The position numbers were made by a program, and so were the translations under genes. From positions 1,835,001 through 1,899,000 of the forward strand of contig NZ_JBGNFV010000001.1 in NCBI RefSeq assembly GCF_041449215.1: a stretch of 64,000 nt of DNA, in the 5' to 3' direction. Shown here one piece after another: positions 18,673 to 26,494 of the stretch (the stretch's first letter is position 1; each line of letters opens with the position of its first letter). A model generated the notes under the pieces. The model had not been told where the DNA came from, did no database searches, and saw only the letters and a program-made list of their open reading frames with translations. Source of the stretch: Roseivirga sp. BDSF3-8 (GTDB lineage Bacteria; Bacteroidota; Bacteroidia; Cytophagales; Cyclobacteriaceae).

Positions 18673-20568
18673 TTACTTCTTCGCTTCCAGTTCGCTCTCA
18701 TAAAGTCCTGAGGCCACTTCCATCAGGTTGATAAATTCTATCCTGTAGCCGTGCTCATCAGCCCCCCTGGCTGACCGTGCCATACTAATGGCGTGCATAA
18801 GGGAGGCTGTTCCGGCAAGCTCCGAGCCGCTAAGCAACAGTCCGGCTTCAGCTACTGCCGCTGCCCACCGGAAGTCTTCGCTTACTTTACTTAGAGGCTT
18901 TTCACTCCCACACATAAGAGGCATTTCCAACAAGGCGCTCTTATGCCCTTCGGGCTGCTTATACCTGAGCTTTATATTCATCCACTCGCCATTACGTGCA
19001 CCCTCCTTATTTTCTTTCTGGTATTTAAGAGCGTCTATTTCGGGTAATAAGCTTGACGCCACCCCGGCAGGGATGATCTCATAAAGAGCGGTAACACTGT
19101 GGCCGGCACCGATATCACCGGCATCTTTTTTATCGTCGTTAAAGTCTTCATCATTTAAACGACGGTTTTCATATCCTATCAGGCGGTAGCCGGCTACATA
19201 GGCAGGGTTAAACTCCACCTGAAACTTCACATCCTTGGCAATCGTCACCAGCGTGCCGCCCATCTCATTCACAAGCACTTTCTTTGCCTCCAGTATATTG
19301 TCTATATAAGCATAGTTGCCGTTGCCTTTGTCAGCTAGCAGCTCCATCCGGTCATCTTTATAATTACCTGTTCCGAAGCCCAGTACCGTCAGAAAAACAC
19401 CACTTTCCCTCTTTTCCTCTATAAGCTTCTGCATGGCCCCATTACTGCTTTCCCCAATATTAAAGTCCCCGTCAGTGGCAAGGATCACACGATTATTACC
19501 TTCTTTAATAAAGTTTTTCTCAGCAATATCATACGCCAGCCTTATACCCTGGCCACCTGCTGTACTGCCGCCGGCGTCCAGTCTATCCAGAGCGTTAACT
19601 ATAGCATCTTTATTATTACCGGCTGTAGCCGGCAGCACCACCCCTGCAGCTCCTGCATACACCACTATCGATACCCTGTCCTGAGGCCTGAGCTGGGAAG
19701 TCAGCATTCTGAATGCAGACTTTAATAGAGGCAATTTGTGAGGTTCATCCATTGAGCCGGAGACATCCAGCAGAAAAACCAGGTTGGAAAGGGGCAGAGA
19801 CTGATTCTCCATAACCCTGCCCTGAACGCCTATCTTTACAAGCCGATGACCTGGCGCCCAGGGGCACTCCGCCTGCTCCAGGTTCACAGCAAACGGGTGC
19901 TCCCCTTCCGGCTGGTTATATTCATAGTCAAAATAATTGATCATCTCCTCTACCCTTACAGCATACTGAGGAGGCAGCATGCCATCATTGATAAAGCGGC
20001 GCATGTTGCTGTAAGATGCCGCATCCACATCGGCAGAAAAGGTACTTAATGGCTGCCGGAGGGCCGTACGAAAACCTGTTTCCTCCACTTCCGCATAGCT
20101 TTCTGTGTTGTGAGGGCCTCCGGATATATTCACCCCGGCAACTCTTCCCGACAAGGACTGATCAAAAACAGCTTCTTCATCAGCCACTTCACTTATAGCA
20201 TAGCCCAAAGCCTTTTGCTCCCTTTCTATACGCTGAGCTGTTATGACAACTTCCTGCAACTGTTCCACATCTTCTTCCAGACTTACATCTATTACTTTTC
20301 GCTTTTTTACCGGCTTAGTAATTGTTTTAAACCCCACATACATAAACCGAAGGTGGCAACTATCTGCGGGCACCTGAATGGCATATCGTCCTGCCGTATC
20401 GGTTATGACACCATTAGCCGTACCTCTAATGATGACAGAAACGCCAGGCATGGCAGCTCCTGAACTTGCCTCGGTGACAGTGCCCGTAACGGTATGCTGA
20501 GCCAGAGCAGCCGGGATACTAAGTGCCAGGGCTGTAAAAAGAAGAAAAGCGTGATTTAATGTTTTCAT
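18673..20568 (-). CDS. vWA/DUF3520 protein with carboxypeptidase-like domain and TonB-plug-like remnant
   Basis: The ATG at 20568 is chosen because it starts directly at a signal peptide (MKTLNHAFLLFTALALSIPA); about 631 residues. A carboxypeptidase-regulatory-like domain follows (HTVTGTVTEASSGAAMPGVSV), then a short stretch resembling a TonB-receptor plug (ALGYAISEV, SGRVAGVNISGG). The middle holds a von Willebrand A domain with MIDAS motif DVSGSMDEPHK and TDGDFNIG. The C-terminal DUF3520-like region carries MCGSEKPLSKVSEDFRWAAAVAEAGLLL. It is divergent from the ECF sigma gene. It may be a membrane or periplasmic stress protein of the YfbK type; the function is not known. Confidence 0.87.
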   Translation of the reverse strand: MKTLNHAFLLFTALALSIPAALAQHTVTGTVTEASSGAAMPGVSVIIRGTANGVITDTAGRYAIQVPADSCHLRFMYVGFKTITKPVKKRKVIDVSLEEDVEQLQEVVITAQRIEREQKALGYAISEVADEEAVFDQSLSGRVAGVNISGGPHNTESYAEVEETGFRTALRQPLSTFSADVDAASYSNMRRFINDGMLPPQYAVRVEEMINYFDYEYNQPEGEHPFAVNLEQAECPWAPGHRLVKIGVQGRVMENQSLPLSNLVFLLDVSGSMDEPHKLPLLKSAFRMLTSQLRPQDRVSIVVYAGAAGVVLPATAGNNKDAIVNALDRLDAGGSTAGGQGIRLAYDIAEKNFIKEGNNRVILATDGDFNIGESSNGAMQKLIEEKRESGVFLTVLGFGTGNYKDDRMELLADKGNGNYAYIDNILEAKKVLVNEMGGTLVTIAKDVKFQVEFNPAYVAGYRLIGYENRRLNDEDFNDDKKDAGDIGAGHSVTALYEIIPAGVASSLLPEIDALKYQKENKEGARNGEWMNIKLRYKQPEGHKSALLEMPLMCGSEKPLSKVSEDFRWAAAVAEAGLLLSGSELAGTASLMHAISMARSARGADEHGYRIEFINLMEVASGLYESELEAKK

Positions 20569-20609
20569 AGTGCGTGATCTTTGGAAGGAAGATGCAGGCG
20601 AAAACAAGA

Positions 20610-20646
20610 TTCCATAAAAAACTTTTTCAGCGTATTTTTTATGGAA
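20610..20646. promoter_or_regulatory. 12-bp perfect inverted repeat between the divergent vWA and sigma genes
   Basis: TTCCATAAAAAA (20610-20621) and its complement (20635-20646) are separated by 13 bases in the 144-bp divergent spacer. The symmetry suggests an operator or a hairpin in one of the leaders; no TAnnTTTG box was found in the spacer, which would fit use of an alternative sigma factor such as the one encoded next door. Confidence 0.5.
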
Positions 20647-20712
20647 TATAGAAAACCGTGCATCTTACCAGGGCAAAAACCCATGATCTGATTACCAGAA
20701 CCCGGTCCGTAC

Positions 20713-21285
20713 ATGTTTATATGGAATAGGTTTAAAAAGGAAAAAGACGCAAGCGACGAAGAGATGCTGGCCCTGTTTAAAAAAACAGGTGATGCGGATG
20801 TCCTCGGAAGGCTCTTTGACAGGTACCTGCACCTGGTGTATGGTGTGTGTCTGAAATACCTGAAAAACGAGGAAGACGCCCGCGATGCAGGCATGCAAAT
20901 CTTCGAAAAGCTGCTTAAGGAGGCTGCCCGGCACGAGGTAGACCGCTTTAAGCCGTGGCTGCATGTGCTTACCAAAAACTACTGCCTGGGCCTGCTACGA
21001 AAAAGAAAGCAGCATGACGAGGCAGAGTTAAGGCATATGTATTACCCTGAAGAGGATACCGCAGGGGTGGAAGAGGCAGAAGAGAAGGAGGCCATGTTGC
21101 AGCAGCTTGAGTCGGGGCTTCAGGAATTGCCCCCCGAGCAAGCAACCTGTCTGCGCTTTTTTTACCTGGAAAGTAAGAGTTATAAAGACATTTCGGACAT
21201 GACTGGGTATGACCTGAAAAAGGTGAAGAGCTATATTCAAAACGGTAAACGAAACCTTAAAATTTACCTGGAGAAAAGGGCATGA
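20713..21285 (+). CDS. ECF-type RNA polymerase sigma factor
   Basis: A 190-residue sigma-70 family protein. Region 2 lies at about residues 25-90 (LFDRYLHLVYGVCLKYLKNEEDARDAGMQIFEKL) and region 4 at about 135-188 (LPPEQATCLRFFYLESKSYKDISDMTGYDLKKVKSYIQNGKRNL). The region 2.4 segment is typical: FKPWLHVLTKNYCLGLLRKRK. The gene overlaps the next one by four bases (ATGA), so they are translationally coupled and the partner probably controls it. Confidence 0.93.
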   Translation: MFIWNRFKKEKDASDEEMLALFKKTGDADVLGRLFDRYLHLVYGVCLKYLKNEEDARDAGMQIFEKLLKEAARHEVDRFKPWLHVLTKNYCLGLLRKRKQHDEAELRHMYYPEEDTAGVEEAEEKEAMLQQLESGLQELPPEQATCLRFFYLESKSYKDISDMTGYDLKKVKSYIQNGKRNLKIYLEKRA

Positions 21286-22622
21286 GTACGGGAGAAACAC
21301 AACTTTTCACTACCAGCGGAGAGCTGACCCTGCGGGCCATGCAATTGTATAGCCAGGGGGCACTGCCATCTCCTGATAAGGAAAAAGTACAAGCTTACCT
21401 CGATGCAAACCCCTTTGAGGCTGAAGCACTGGAGGGCATAAGCCAAGCAGGTGACGCAGAATTTGACAAAGGGTTGGCCGCGCTCCGAAAAGACCTGCGT
21501 ACTCACATACCCGGAGCCACCTCTCACCCGATTCACGTCAAACTACCTTATTGGCAGGCCGCAGCAGCAGTACTTATCATGCTTACCGCCTTTGCTGCTT
21601 CCCTCTTTATATTAGAAAGCCGCTACGGAAGCCCGGATAGCATGCTGGCCATGCAAACCCCTGAAAAGGAAGCCCCTGTCACACAGACAGAAAGGGCGAA
21701 ACCTGTAGAAAATAACCGTCCCCCCGCCAGTGGTCCGGAAACCAGGGACGTAAGAGAAATTATCGAAGTTCCTGATGAAGAGGAAATAGATGAGCCGACA
21801 GAAGCCCCATCCGTAACCGAAAAAGTTGAGGAGGAATTGCTCATAGCGGCTAATAGTATAGAGGAAGAACTGGAGCCTGTGGAGGAAACTGCTTCTTCTG
21901 CTTCCTTTAGTACCCATGAAGAGCCACAAATTGCAGCCGCCGACCTGGCCCTCTATGCTGATAGCATGATGCAGGCCCGAAAAGAAAAGCACCAGGAGGC
22001 GATGGCCATGGCCCGGAACAAGGACGCCCTCGACACAGAAGAGGCTTTGGTGGCGGAGGCTACAGATGAGGTGCCGGTACATCTTGTGTATGGCACCGTA
22101 CTATCCGGCAACGGAGCTCCCTTATATGATGTCACCATTTCCATTTTAGGGACGGATAAGTCATTTACCACTGACCGGCAAGGTGACTTTAAAATTACAG
22201 TAGACGAACCTACCGACATACTCCGTTTTAGCTACCGCGGTATTAGCGACCTGGATGTCCCTGTAGCGAACAGGGAGCACCTCGTAGTCACCCTGAGTGC
22301 TCGGGGCAATGAAGTGAAAACGGTAGGCGAGGATGGTCGTGAGCTACCTGCCAGGTCTAATGCTGCCCCTGGCGGAGGGTATAGCGCTTACAAAACGTAT
22401 CTGCGTCAAAAGCTAAGCAATCTGCCGGACGGCCGTATCGTGCTGGAGTTTACTGTGACTGAAACCGGGGAACTTAAAGACTTTGAGGTCATAAAAGGAA
22501 TAAATGAGGTAGCTGACAAAGAACTGATTGAAGCTATGGAAAACGGCCCCAGGTGGCAACCTGCTTTTGAACAGGGCATGGCTGTACCTTCCCGTGCCCG
22601 TTACCGTCTTAGAATCCGTTAG
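21282..22622 (+). CDS. Membrane-anchored TonB-like protein, probable regulator of the adjacent sigma factor
   Basis: A 446-residue protein with a cytosolic N-terminus of about 85 residues, one membrane helix (WQAAAAVLIMLTAFAASLFIL, near 88-110), a long acidic Pro/Glu-rich spacer, a carboxypeptidase-like domain (VYGTVLSGNGAPLYDVTISI, about 265-345) and a TonB C-terminal domain (about 360-446; GRIVLEFTVTETGELKDFEVIKGI). Topology and overlap with the sigma gene suggest an anti-sigma factor in which the N-terminus binds sigma and the outer part senses a signal. This is inference; no zinc-binding anti-sigma motif is visible. The TonB domain could instead energise a receptor. Confidence 0.82.
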   Translation: MSTGETQLFTTSGELTLRAMQLYSQGALPSPDKEKVQAYLDANPFEAEALEGISQAGDAEFDKGLAALRKDLRTHIPGATSHPIHVKLPYWQAAAAVLIMLTAFAASLFILESRYGSPDSMLAMQTPEKEAPVTQTERAKPVENNRPPASGPETRDVREIIEVPDEEEIDEPTEAPSVTEKVEEELLIAANSIEEELEPVEETASSASFSTHEEPQIAAADLALYADSMMQARKEKHQEAMAMARNKDALDTEEALVAEATDEVPVHLVYGTVLSGNGAPLYDVTISILGTDKSFTTDRQGDFKITVDEPTDILRFSYRGISDLDVPVANREHLVVTLSARGNEVKTVGEDGRELPARSNAAPGGGYSAYKTYLRQKLSNLPDGRIVLEFTVTETGELKDFEVIKGINEVADKELIEAMENGPRWQPAFEQGMAVPSRARYRLRIR

Positions 22623-22664
22623 CATACTACCATTCTGTGCCGGCTAATTCGTAATTTTGTAACC

Positions 22665-23684
22665 ATGCCGGAAACACCATTGCTGGACGCAAGAGAAGTC
22701 AGTAAAACCTTTTCAAGCACACAAGCCATAAAAAACCTGAGCCTGACCCTCCCGCCAGGTGAAAGTATGGCGATAGTAGGACCAAGCGGTGCCGGGAAAA
22801 CAACACTCCTGCGCTTGCTGGCCGGATTAGAATCACCTGATAGAGGCTGGATAGCATTGTCTGGCCAGAAGCTGGAAGATCCTTCTGAACAACTCATCCC
22901 GGGGAATAAGGCAATCCGTATGGTACACCAGAGTTTTGACCTGGCGGCTAACCGCACGGTAGAGGGAAATGTAGACATGCTCCTAAGAGCCTACACAGCA
23001 GAATACCGCAGGGAAGAAACGGCCCGGCTACTGAAGGCAGTGAGACTAAACCACATTGCTACACAACCGGTGCATACCCTGAGTGGTGGTGAAAAGCAGC
23101 GACTGGCTTTAGCCAGAGCACTTGCCGACGAAAGCCTTCTCATTTTAATGGATGAGCCTCTAAGTCAGCAGGACGCCCTATTGAAGGCACACCTTTATCA
23201 CATAATACGTGATGAAGTAAGCATGGCGGGCAAAGGGATGATAGTCGTTACACACGACCCGCGTGAAGCTATGGCTGTCGGCCACCGCGTGGGGGTGCTT
23301 ATAGACGGGAAGCTGGTACAAACAGACTCCCCACAAATACTTTATGAACAGCCTGCTACGGAAGAAGTGGCGGGGCTAATGGGGGGTATTTCAATACTAG
23401 AGAATGAACGATGGCTTAGCCTTACCAAGGGTGAGGCACTACCTGCAGGGCCTGGCAAGGTAAGCGGCTACAGGCCTGAATCACTTACTGTTAAGCCACT
23501 ATCCCACGGCCCCTTTACCATTGAACGCATCACCTATCAGGGCGCATTTTCAGAAATAGAGGTAATCTCCGAAGATGTCACTCTCCTTATCAGAACCACC
23601 AATAAGAGATTATCCACCGGCCAAAAAGTAAATGTATACAGGAAAAATAAGTCAATGATATCATTTCCAGATAGGGAGAAGTAA
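22665..23684 (+). CDS. ABC transporter ATP-binding protein (orphan, PotA/CysA-like)
   Basis: A 339-residue nucleotide-binding subunit. Walker A is GPSGAGKTT (about 39-47), the Q-loop is in MVHQSFDL, the signature is LSGGEKQRLALARAL, Walker B is LLILMDEPLSQ and the switch His is in VVTHDPREA. The C-terminal 90 residues resemble a TOBE domain, which points to the polyamine, sulfate or iron importer class. No permease or binding protein gene is adjacent, so its partner is unknown. The start at 22665 is 42 bases after the TonB-like gene, which leaves read-through possible. Confidence 0.88.
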   Translation: MPETPLLDAREVSKTFSSTQAIKNLSLTLPPGESMAIVGPSGAGKTTLLRLLAGLESPDRGWIALSGQKLEDPSEQLIPGNKAIRMVHQSFDLAANRTVEGNVDMLLRAYTAEYRREETARLLKAVRLNHIATQPVHTLSGGEKQRLALARALADESLLILMDEPLSQQDALLKAHLYHIIRDEVSMAGKGMIVVTHDPREAMAVGHRVGVLIDGKLVQTDSPQILYEQPATEEVAGLMGGISILENERWLSLTKGEALPAGPGKVSGYRPESLTVKPLSHGPFTIERITYQGAFSEIEVISEDVTLLIRTTNKRLSTGQKVNVYRKNKSMISFPDREK

Positions 23685-23761
23685 GGTTTTGGGTAATTTA
23701 ATGTCCTGAAAAAGAAATAATTGGTGCACTTTTATTGTTAGCAATCCAGAAGCAATGGTCT

Positions 23762-24895
23762 ATGAAAGCCTTTTATACAATTATAGTCTTTACCCTCCTA
23801 AGCCTGCCTGCATTTGCCACAGATGAGCCGGAAGTTTATTATAAAAAAAGTGAAGATGGAGCCTACCTTTTCTATGCGGATAATGAAAGCTATAGCCCCT
23901 ACCAGGTAGAAATATCATTTACCCAAAAGGAGAACCTGAAAGTAGGCGTCCCCCTCCCTTACTTCTTTGTGGTGGACGGAAAAGAAAAACAAAAATTTCT
24001 CTTTAAGGCCGTACCTACCGGCGAAGGCACTATGCGCCTTAAGTATTCTTTCAGTTTTCTCAAAGGCGACCCTTCAGCCAAGCCTGACGGGTATCTTTAC
24101 CATTTTCCATTTGCGCATGGCGAAAAACGAAGAGTGGATCAGGGATACTTTGGCAAATTCAGCCATGCGAACCTTCATGCCGTTGATTTTCATATGAAAG
24201 AAGGCGAGCCTGTATACGCCGCACGCGGTGGCCTGGTGGTGGAGGTGCGTGAAGACAGCAATCGGGGCGGTGCTAATCCCGCATATGAAAAGCATGGTAA
24301 CAAAGTGATTATCCTGCACGAAGACGGCACTTTTGGCGAGTATGCCCACCTCAAGCAATATGGGGTAACAGTAGAGGTAGGTGAAGAAGTATCAGCAGGG
24401 CAGCTAATCGCTAAAAGTGGTAATACAGGCTTTAGTAGTGGCCCACACCTTCATTTCATGGTATACAAGGCCGAAAAGCTATTTCACACTACAGTGCCCG
24501 TAAAGTTCAGAAGCCATGCCGGGAAGCCGGTGGAAGTAAAACAGGGTAAGTTCTATTACGCCACCCACCCCGGAAAACCATCTTTTGAGGTGGTATCGGA
24601 GGAGGAAATTGATGTGGAAGAACTTGAGAAAAATAACCAAATGGTCGCCGCTACCGGTGACTTCACCATAAAAGCCGAGCGAATAGATAATACCATATTG
24701 CTGTATGCGGAAAATGGTAAAGGCAAAACAGTTGAAGGCACGCTACACCTGGATCTGACTAACTTATCTGCTGGCAAACCTCTTCCACTGGAATTTAACG
24801 TACCCGCCAAAACCCGCCAATTCCTGATAAAACTTACGCCTGGCGACCCATTGAAAAATAGCGGCTTTAAGATGCGATACGACTTCGAAAGGTAG
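23762..24895 (+). CDS. M23 family metallopeptidase (LytM domain), secreted
   Basis: The ATG at 23762 is preferred because it begins a signal peptide (MKAFYTIIVFTLLSLPAFA); 377 residues. A beta-rich N-terminal domain precedes the LytM core, which has the zinc motif in HAVDFHMKEG (HxxxD) and PHLHFMVYK (HxH). Family members cut peptidoglycan cross-links or act as activators. Both zinc ligands are present, so it is probably active. The C-terminal 100 residues form another beta-rich domain resembling the N-terminal one. The 78-bp spacer from the ABC gene contains no clear promoter. Confidence 0.9.
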   Translation: MKAFYTIIVFTLLSLPAFATDEPEVYYKKSEDGAYLFYADNESYSPYQVEISFTQKENLKVGVPLPYFFVVDGKEKQKFLFKAVPTGEGTMRLKYSFSFLKGDPSAKPDGYLYHFPFAHGEKRRVDQGYFGKFSHANLHAVDFHMKEGEPVYAARGGLVVEVREDSNRGGANPAYEKHGNKVIILHEDGTFGEYAHLKQYGVTVEVGEEVSAGQLIAKSGNTGFSSGPHLHFMVYKAEKLFHTTVPVKFRSHAGKPVEVKQGKFYYATHPGKPSFEVVSEEEIDVEELEKNNQMVAATGDFTIKAERIDNTILLYAENGKGKTVEGTLHLDLTNLSAGKPLPLEFNVPAKTRQFLIKLTPGDPLKNSGFKMRYDFER

Positions 24896-24969
24896 CGAGC
24901 ATTAGATTTGAAACATATCAGAACAAGTAAGAAGACACCCATTCTTACGCACCTTAATCCTAACAGGTG

Positions 24970-24999
24970 TTTGGAATACCGGGAAATTTACTATCTTAG
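24970..24999 (+). promoter_or_regulatory. Bacteroidota-type promoter driving a candidate small RNA
   Basis: TTTG at 24970-24973 and TATCTTAG at 24992-24999 are 18 bases apart. This matches the Bacteroidota -33 TTTG / -7 TAnnTTTG pattern at seven of eight positions of the -7 box. The predicted start is near 25006. Confidence 0.55.
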
Positions 25000-25005
25000 T
25001 AATGG

Positions 25006-25068
25006 TGTGAATCGAAAAGAATCGGAGTGATTCCGTTCTTGATAGCCCGGCCAGGCCGGGCTATTTTA
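25006..25068 (+). ncRNA. Candidate small RNA of about 65 nt with its own promoter and terminator
   Basis: The segment lies between the M23 gene and a convergent gene and has no coding frame. It contains a hairpin (GAATC at 25019-25023 with GATTC at 25028-25032) and ends in a strong terminator stem. The promoter-like pair just upstream makes an independent transcript plausible. The 3' stem could also serve only as the M23 terminator. Confidence 0.45.
25043..25068. terminator. Intrinsic terminator (M23 gene or small RNA)
   Basis: TAGCCCGGCC (25043-25052) pairs with GGCCGGGCTA (25054-25063), followed by TTTTATTTT. It lies between convergent genes. Confidence 0.85.
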
Positions 25069-25088
25069 TTTTCCTATCTTCCCAGACT

Positions 25089-25979
25089 TCAGTGATCAGT
25101 TGCAACTACATTTGTACCAGACGATTTATCCTTAGGTTCCATACTGAGAAAAGCACCGGGCAGGGAACTCAGCGCATTTAGCATAAAAAACATCAGACTA
25201 ACGGTCACGCTCAGCTCTTCATCGAACATAAAAAAACGGCTCCCGTACAAAAATACCACTTCTCTTAATCCAAGACCCCCTACGGATATAGGTATTACAA
25301 AAGCGATGCTTGAAACGAGAAATAATAGCACATAGATATGAATGCCATTGGGATTGCCAAGTGCAGCCAATAAACATATCACACTAAGAACCTGAAGCAC
25401 CTGGACACAGATGGCAAGAATGTTAACCCTGCCGAATATGGGCAAAAACTTCCTGAAGAACAGCCAGAGAAACAGGTAAAAGAGAGGATAAATCAGAATA
25501 AGGCCTCCGATTGAAAGCAGACGCCATTCAAAGGATACGGCAAGCCAGTTTACCAATAGTAATATGATGCCTATAATTGCTACTAGGCCACTAAGCCTAT
25601 CTGTGATCAGGGCTTTGATAACCGGCCCGGGCCGCTGGCCGAACCACTTTTTGATGTAAAATACTTTGTATCCGTCCCCGCCTATACCACCAGGCAGCAA
25701 TAGGTTAAAAAACATACCGCGATAGTAAAGCAACAAGTTTTGGAAAGCAGTAATCCTTATATATAACAGATCAAAAAAGAACTGCAACCTCCTTGCACTA
25801 ACTACCTGTGAAAGGTTGAGAGCGATCAGGGCCGATAGTAACCACCATAAATTTGCACGACGCAGAATATCAATACTCTGCCGCCATTGTATGTTACATG
25901 CGACAAAGGCCAGACAAGCAATAGTACCTGCTATTTTAAGCCCTGGTTTTAGATATTTCCTATTTTGTTTAAGAGCCAC
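25089..25979 (-). CDS. Lysylphosphatidylglycerol synthase-type flippase domain protein (UPF0104)
   Basis: A 296-residue integral membrane protein with about seven to eight helices and family landmarks LLLYYRGMFFNLLLPGGIGGDGYKVFYI and VISVGGLGLREVVFLYG. The fold is that of the MprF flippase domain without the synthetase part; stand-alone members are linked to lipid or glycan export. The start is GTG (complement 25977-25979), directly after the stop of the preceding small ORF. Nearby ArnT-like and PAP2 genes suggest an envelope lipid-modification neighbourhood. Confidence 0.85.
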   Translation of the reverse strand: MALKQNRKYLKPGLKIAGTIACLAFVACNIQWRQSIDILRRANLWWLLSALIALNLSQVVSARRLQFFFDLLYIRITAFQNLLLYYRGMFFNLLLPGGIGGDGYKVFYIKKWFGQRPGPVIKALITDRLSGLVAIIGIILLLVNWLAVSFEWRLLSIGGLILIYPLFYLFLWLFFRKFLPIFGRVNILAICVQVLQVLSVICLLAALGNPNGIHIYVLLFLVSSIAFVIPISVGGLGLREVVFLYGSRFFMFDEELSVTVSLMFFMLNALSSLPGAFLSMEPKDKSSGTNVVATDH

Positions 25980-26267
25980 CTATTTAAAGCTGTTAACTAG
26001 CCCGGCTAGAAGCCAGAAGGGGTAGACCGGATTCCTGCTAGCAGAAAAGAAAGCGAAGAAAAAGGATAGACCACTACCATACACCCTTCCTAAGTGTTTT
26101 AATATAGGAAGATAAAAATTCATATCTTTCATCCTCAGTATGATAAGACCCTTAAGAGCGAAAAGATGAATAGGTCTTCTGTAAAGCTTTTGAATAAACG
26201 GGATCAGGACACACATAACCCTCAAGACATGGCCTACACCGTATCGAAAGGCACCAAGCTTACGCAA
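25980..26267 (-). CDS. Small hydrophobic hypothetical protein upstream of UPF0104 gene
   Basis: An open frame of 95 residues that ends one base before the GTG of the UPF0104 gene, a spacing that suggests translational coupling. It is basic and hydrophobic, with a possible membrane segment near the C-terminus (FFFAFFSASRNPVYPFWLLAG). No family was recognised. It could be a real small gene or the C-terminal remnant of a larger one, such as a glycosyltransferase; the 220 bases upstream contain no continuation that I can see. Confidence 0.4.
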   Translation of the reverse strand: MRKLGAFRYGVGHVLRVMCVLIPFIQKLYRRPIHLFALKGLIILRMKDMNFYLPILKHLGRVYGSGLSFFFAFFSASRNPVYPFWLLAGLVNSFK

Positions 26268-26494
26268 CTGAACCTTTACACTACGAACTCCCTTTGCGTA
26301 AAACAGTATAAATATAAACCGGTATAGCTCGCTATAATGATACCATGCTTAAAACTACACATGCTACCTTAAGCCGCTAAAAGCCAGCAGTTATATAATT
26401 ATTAAATACAATTTACAATAACATCATACCCAGTGGTCAGAGTTGTTTTTGCATTTTGGTTAACATTACCTTTTCACTCACTAAGGTCTGATGT

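Noticed and set aside
20016-20463. Plus-strand frames within the vWA gene
   Set aside because: They are antisense to a conserved, motif-bearing coding region.
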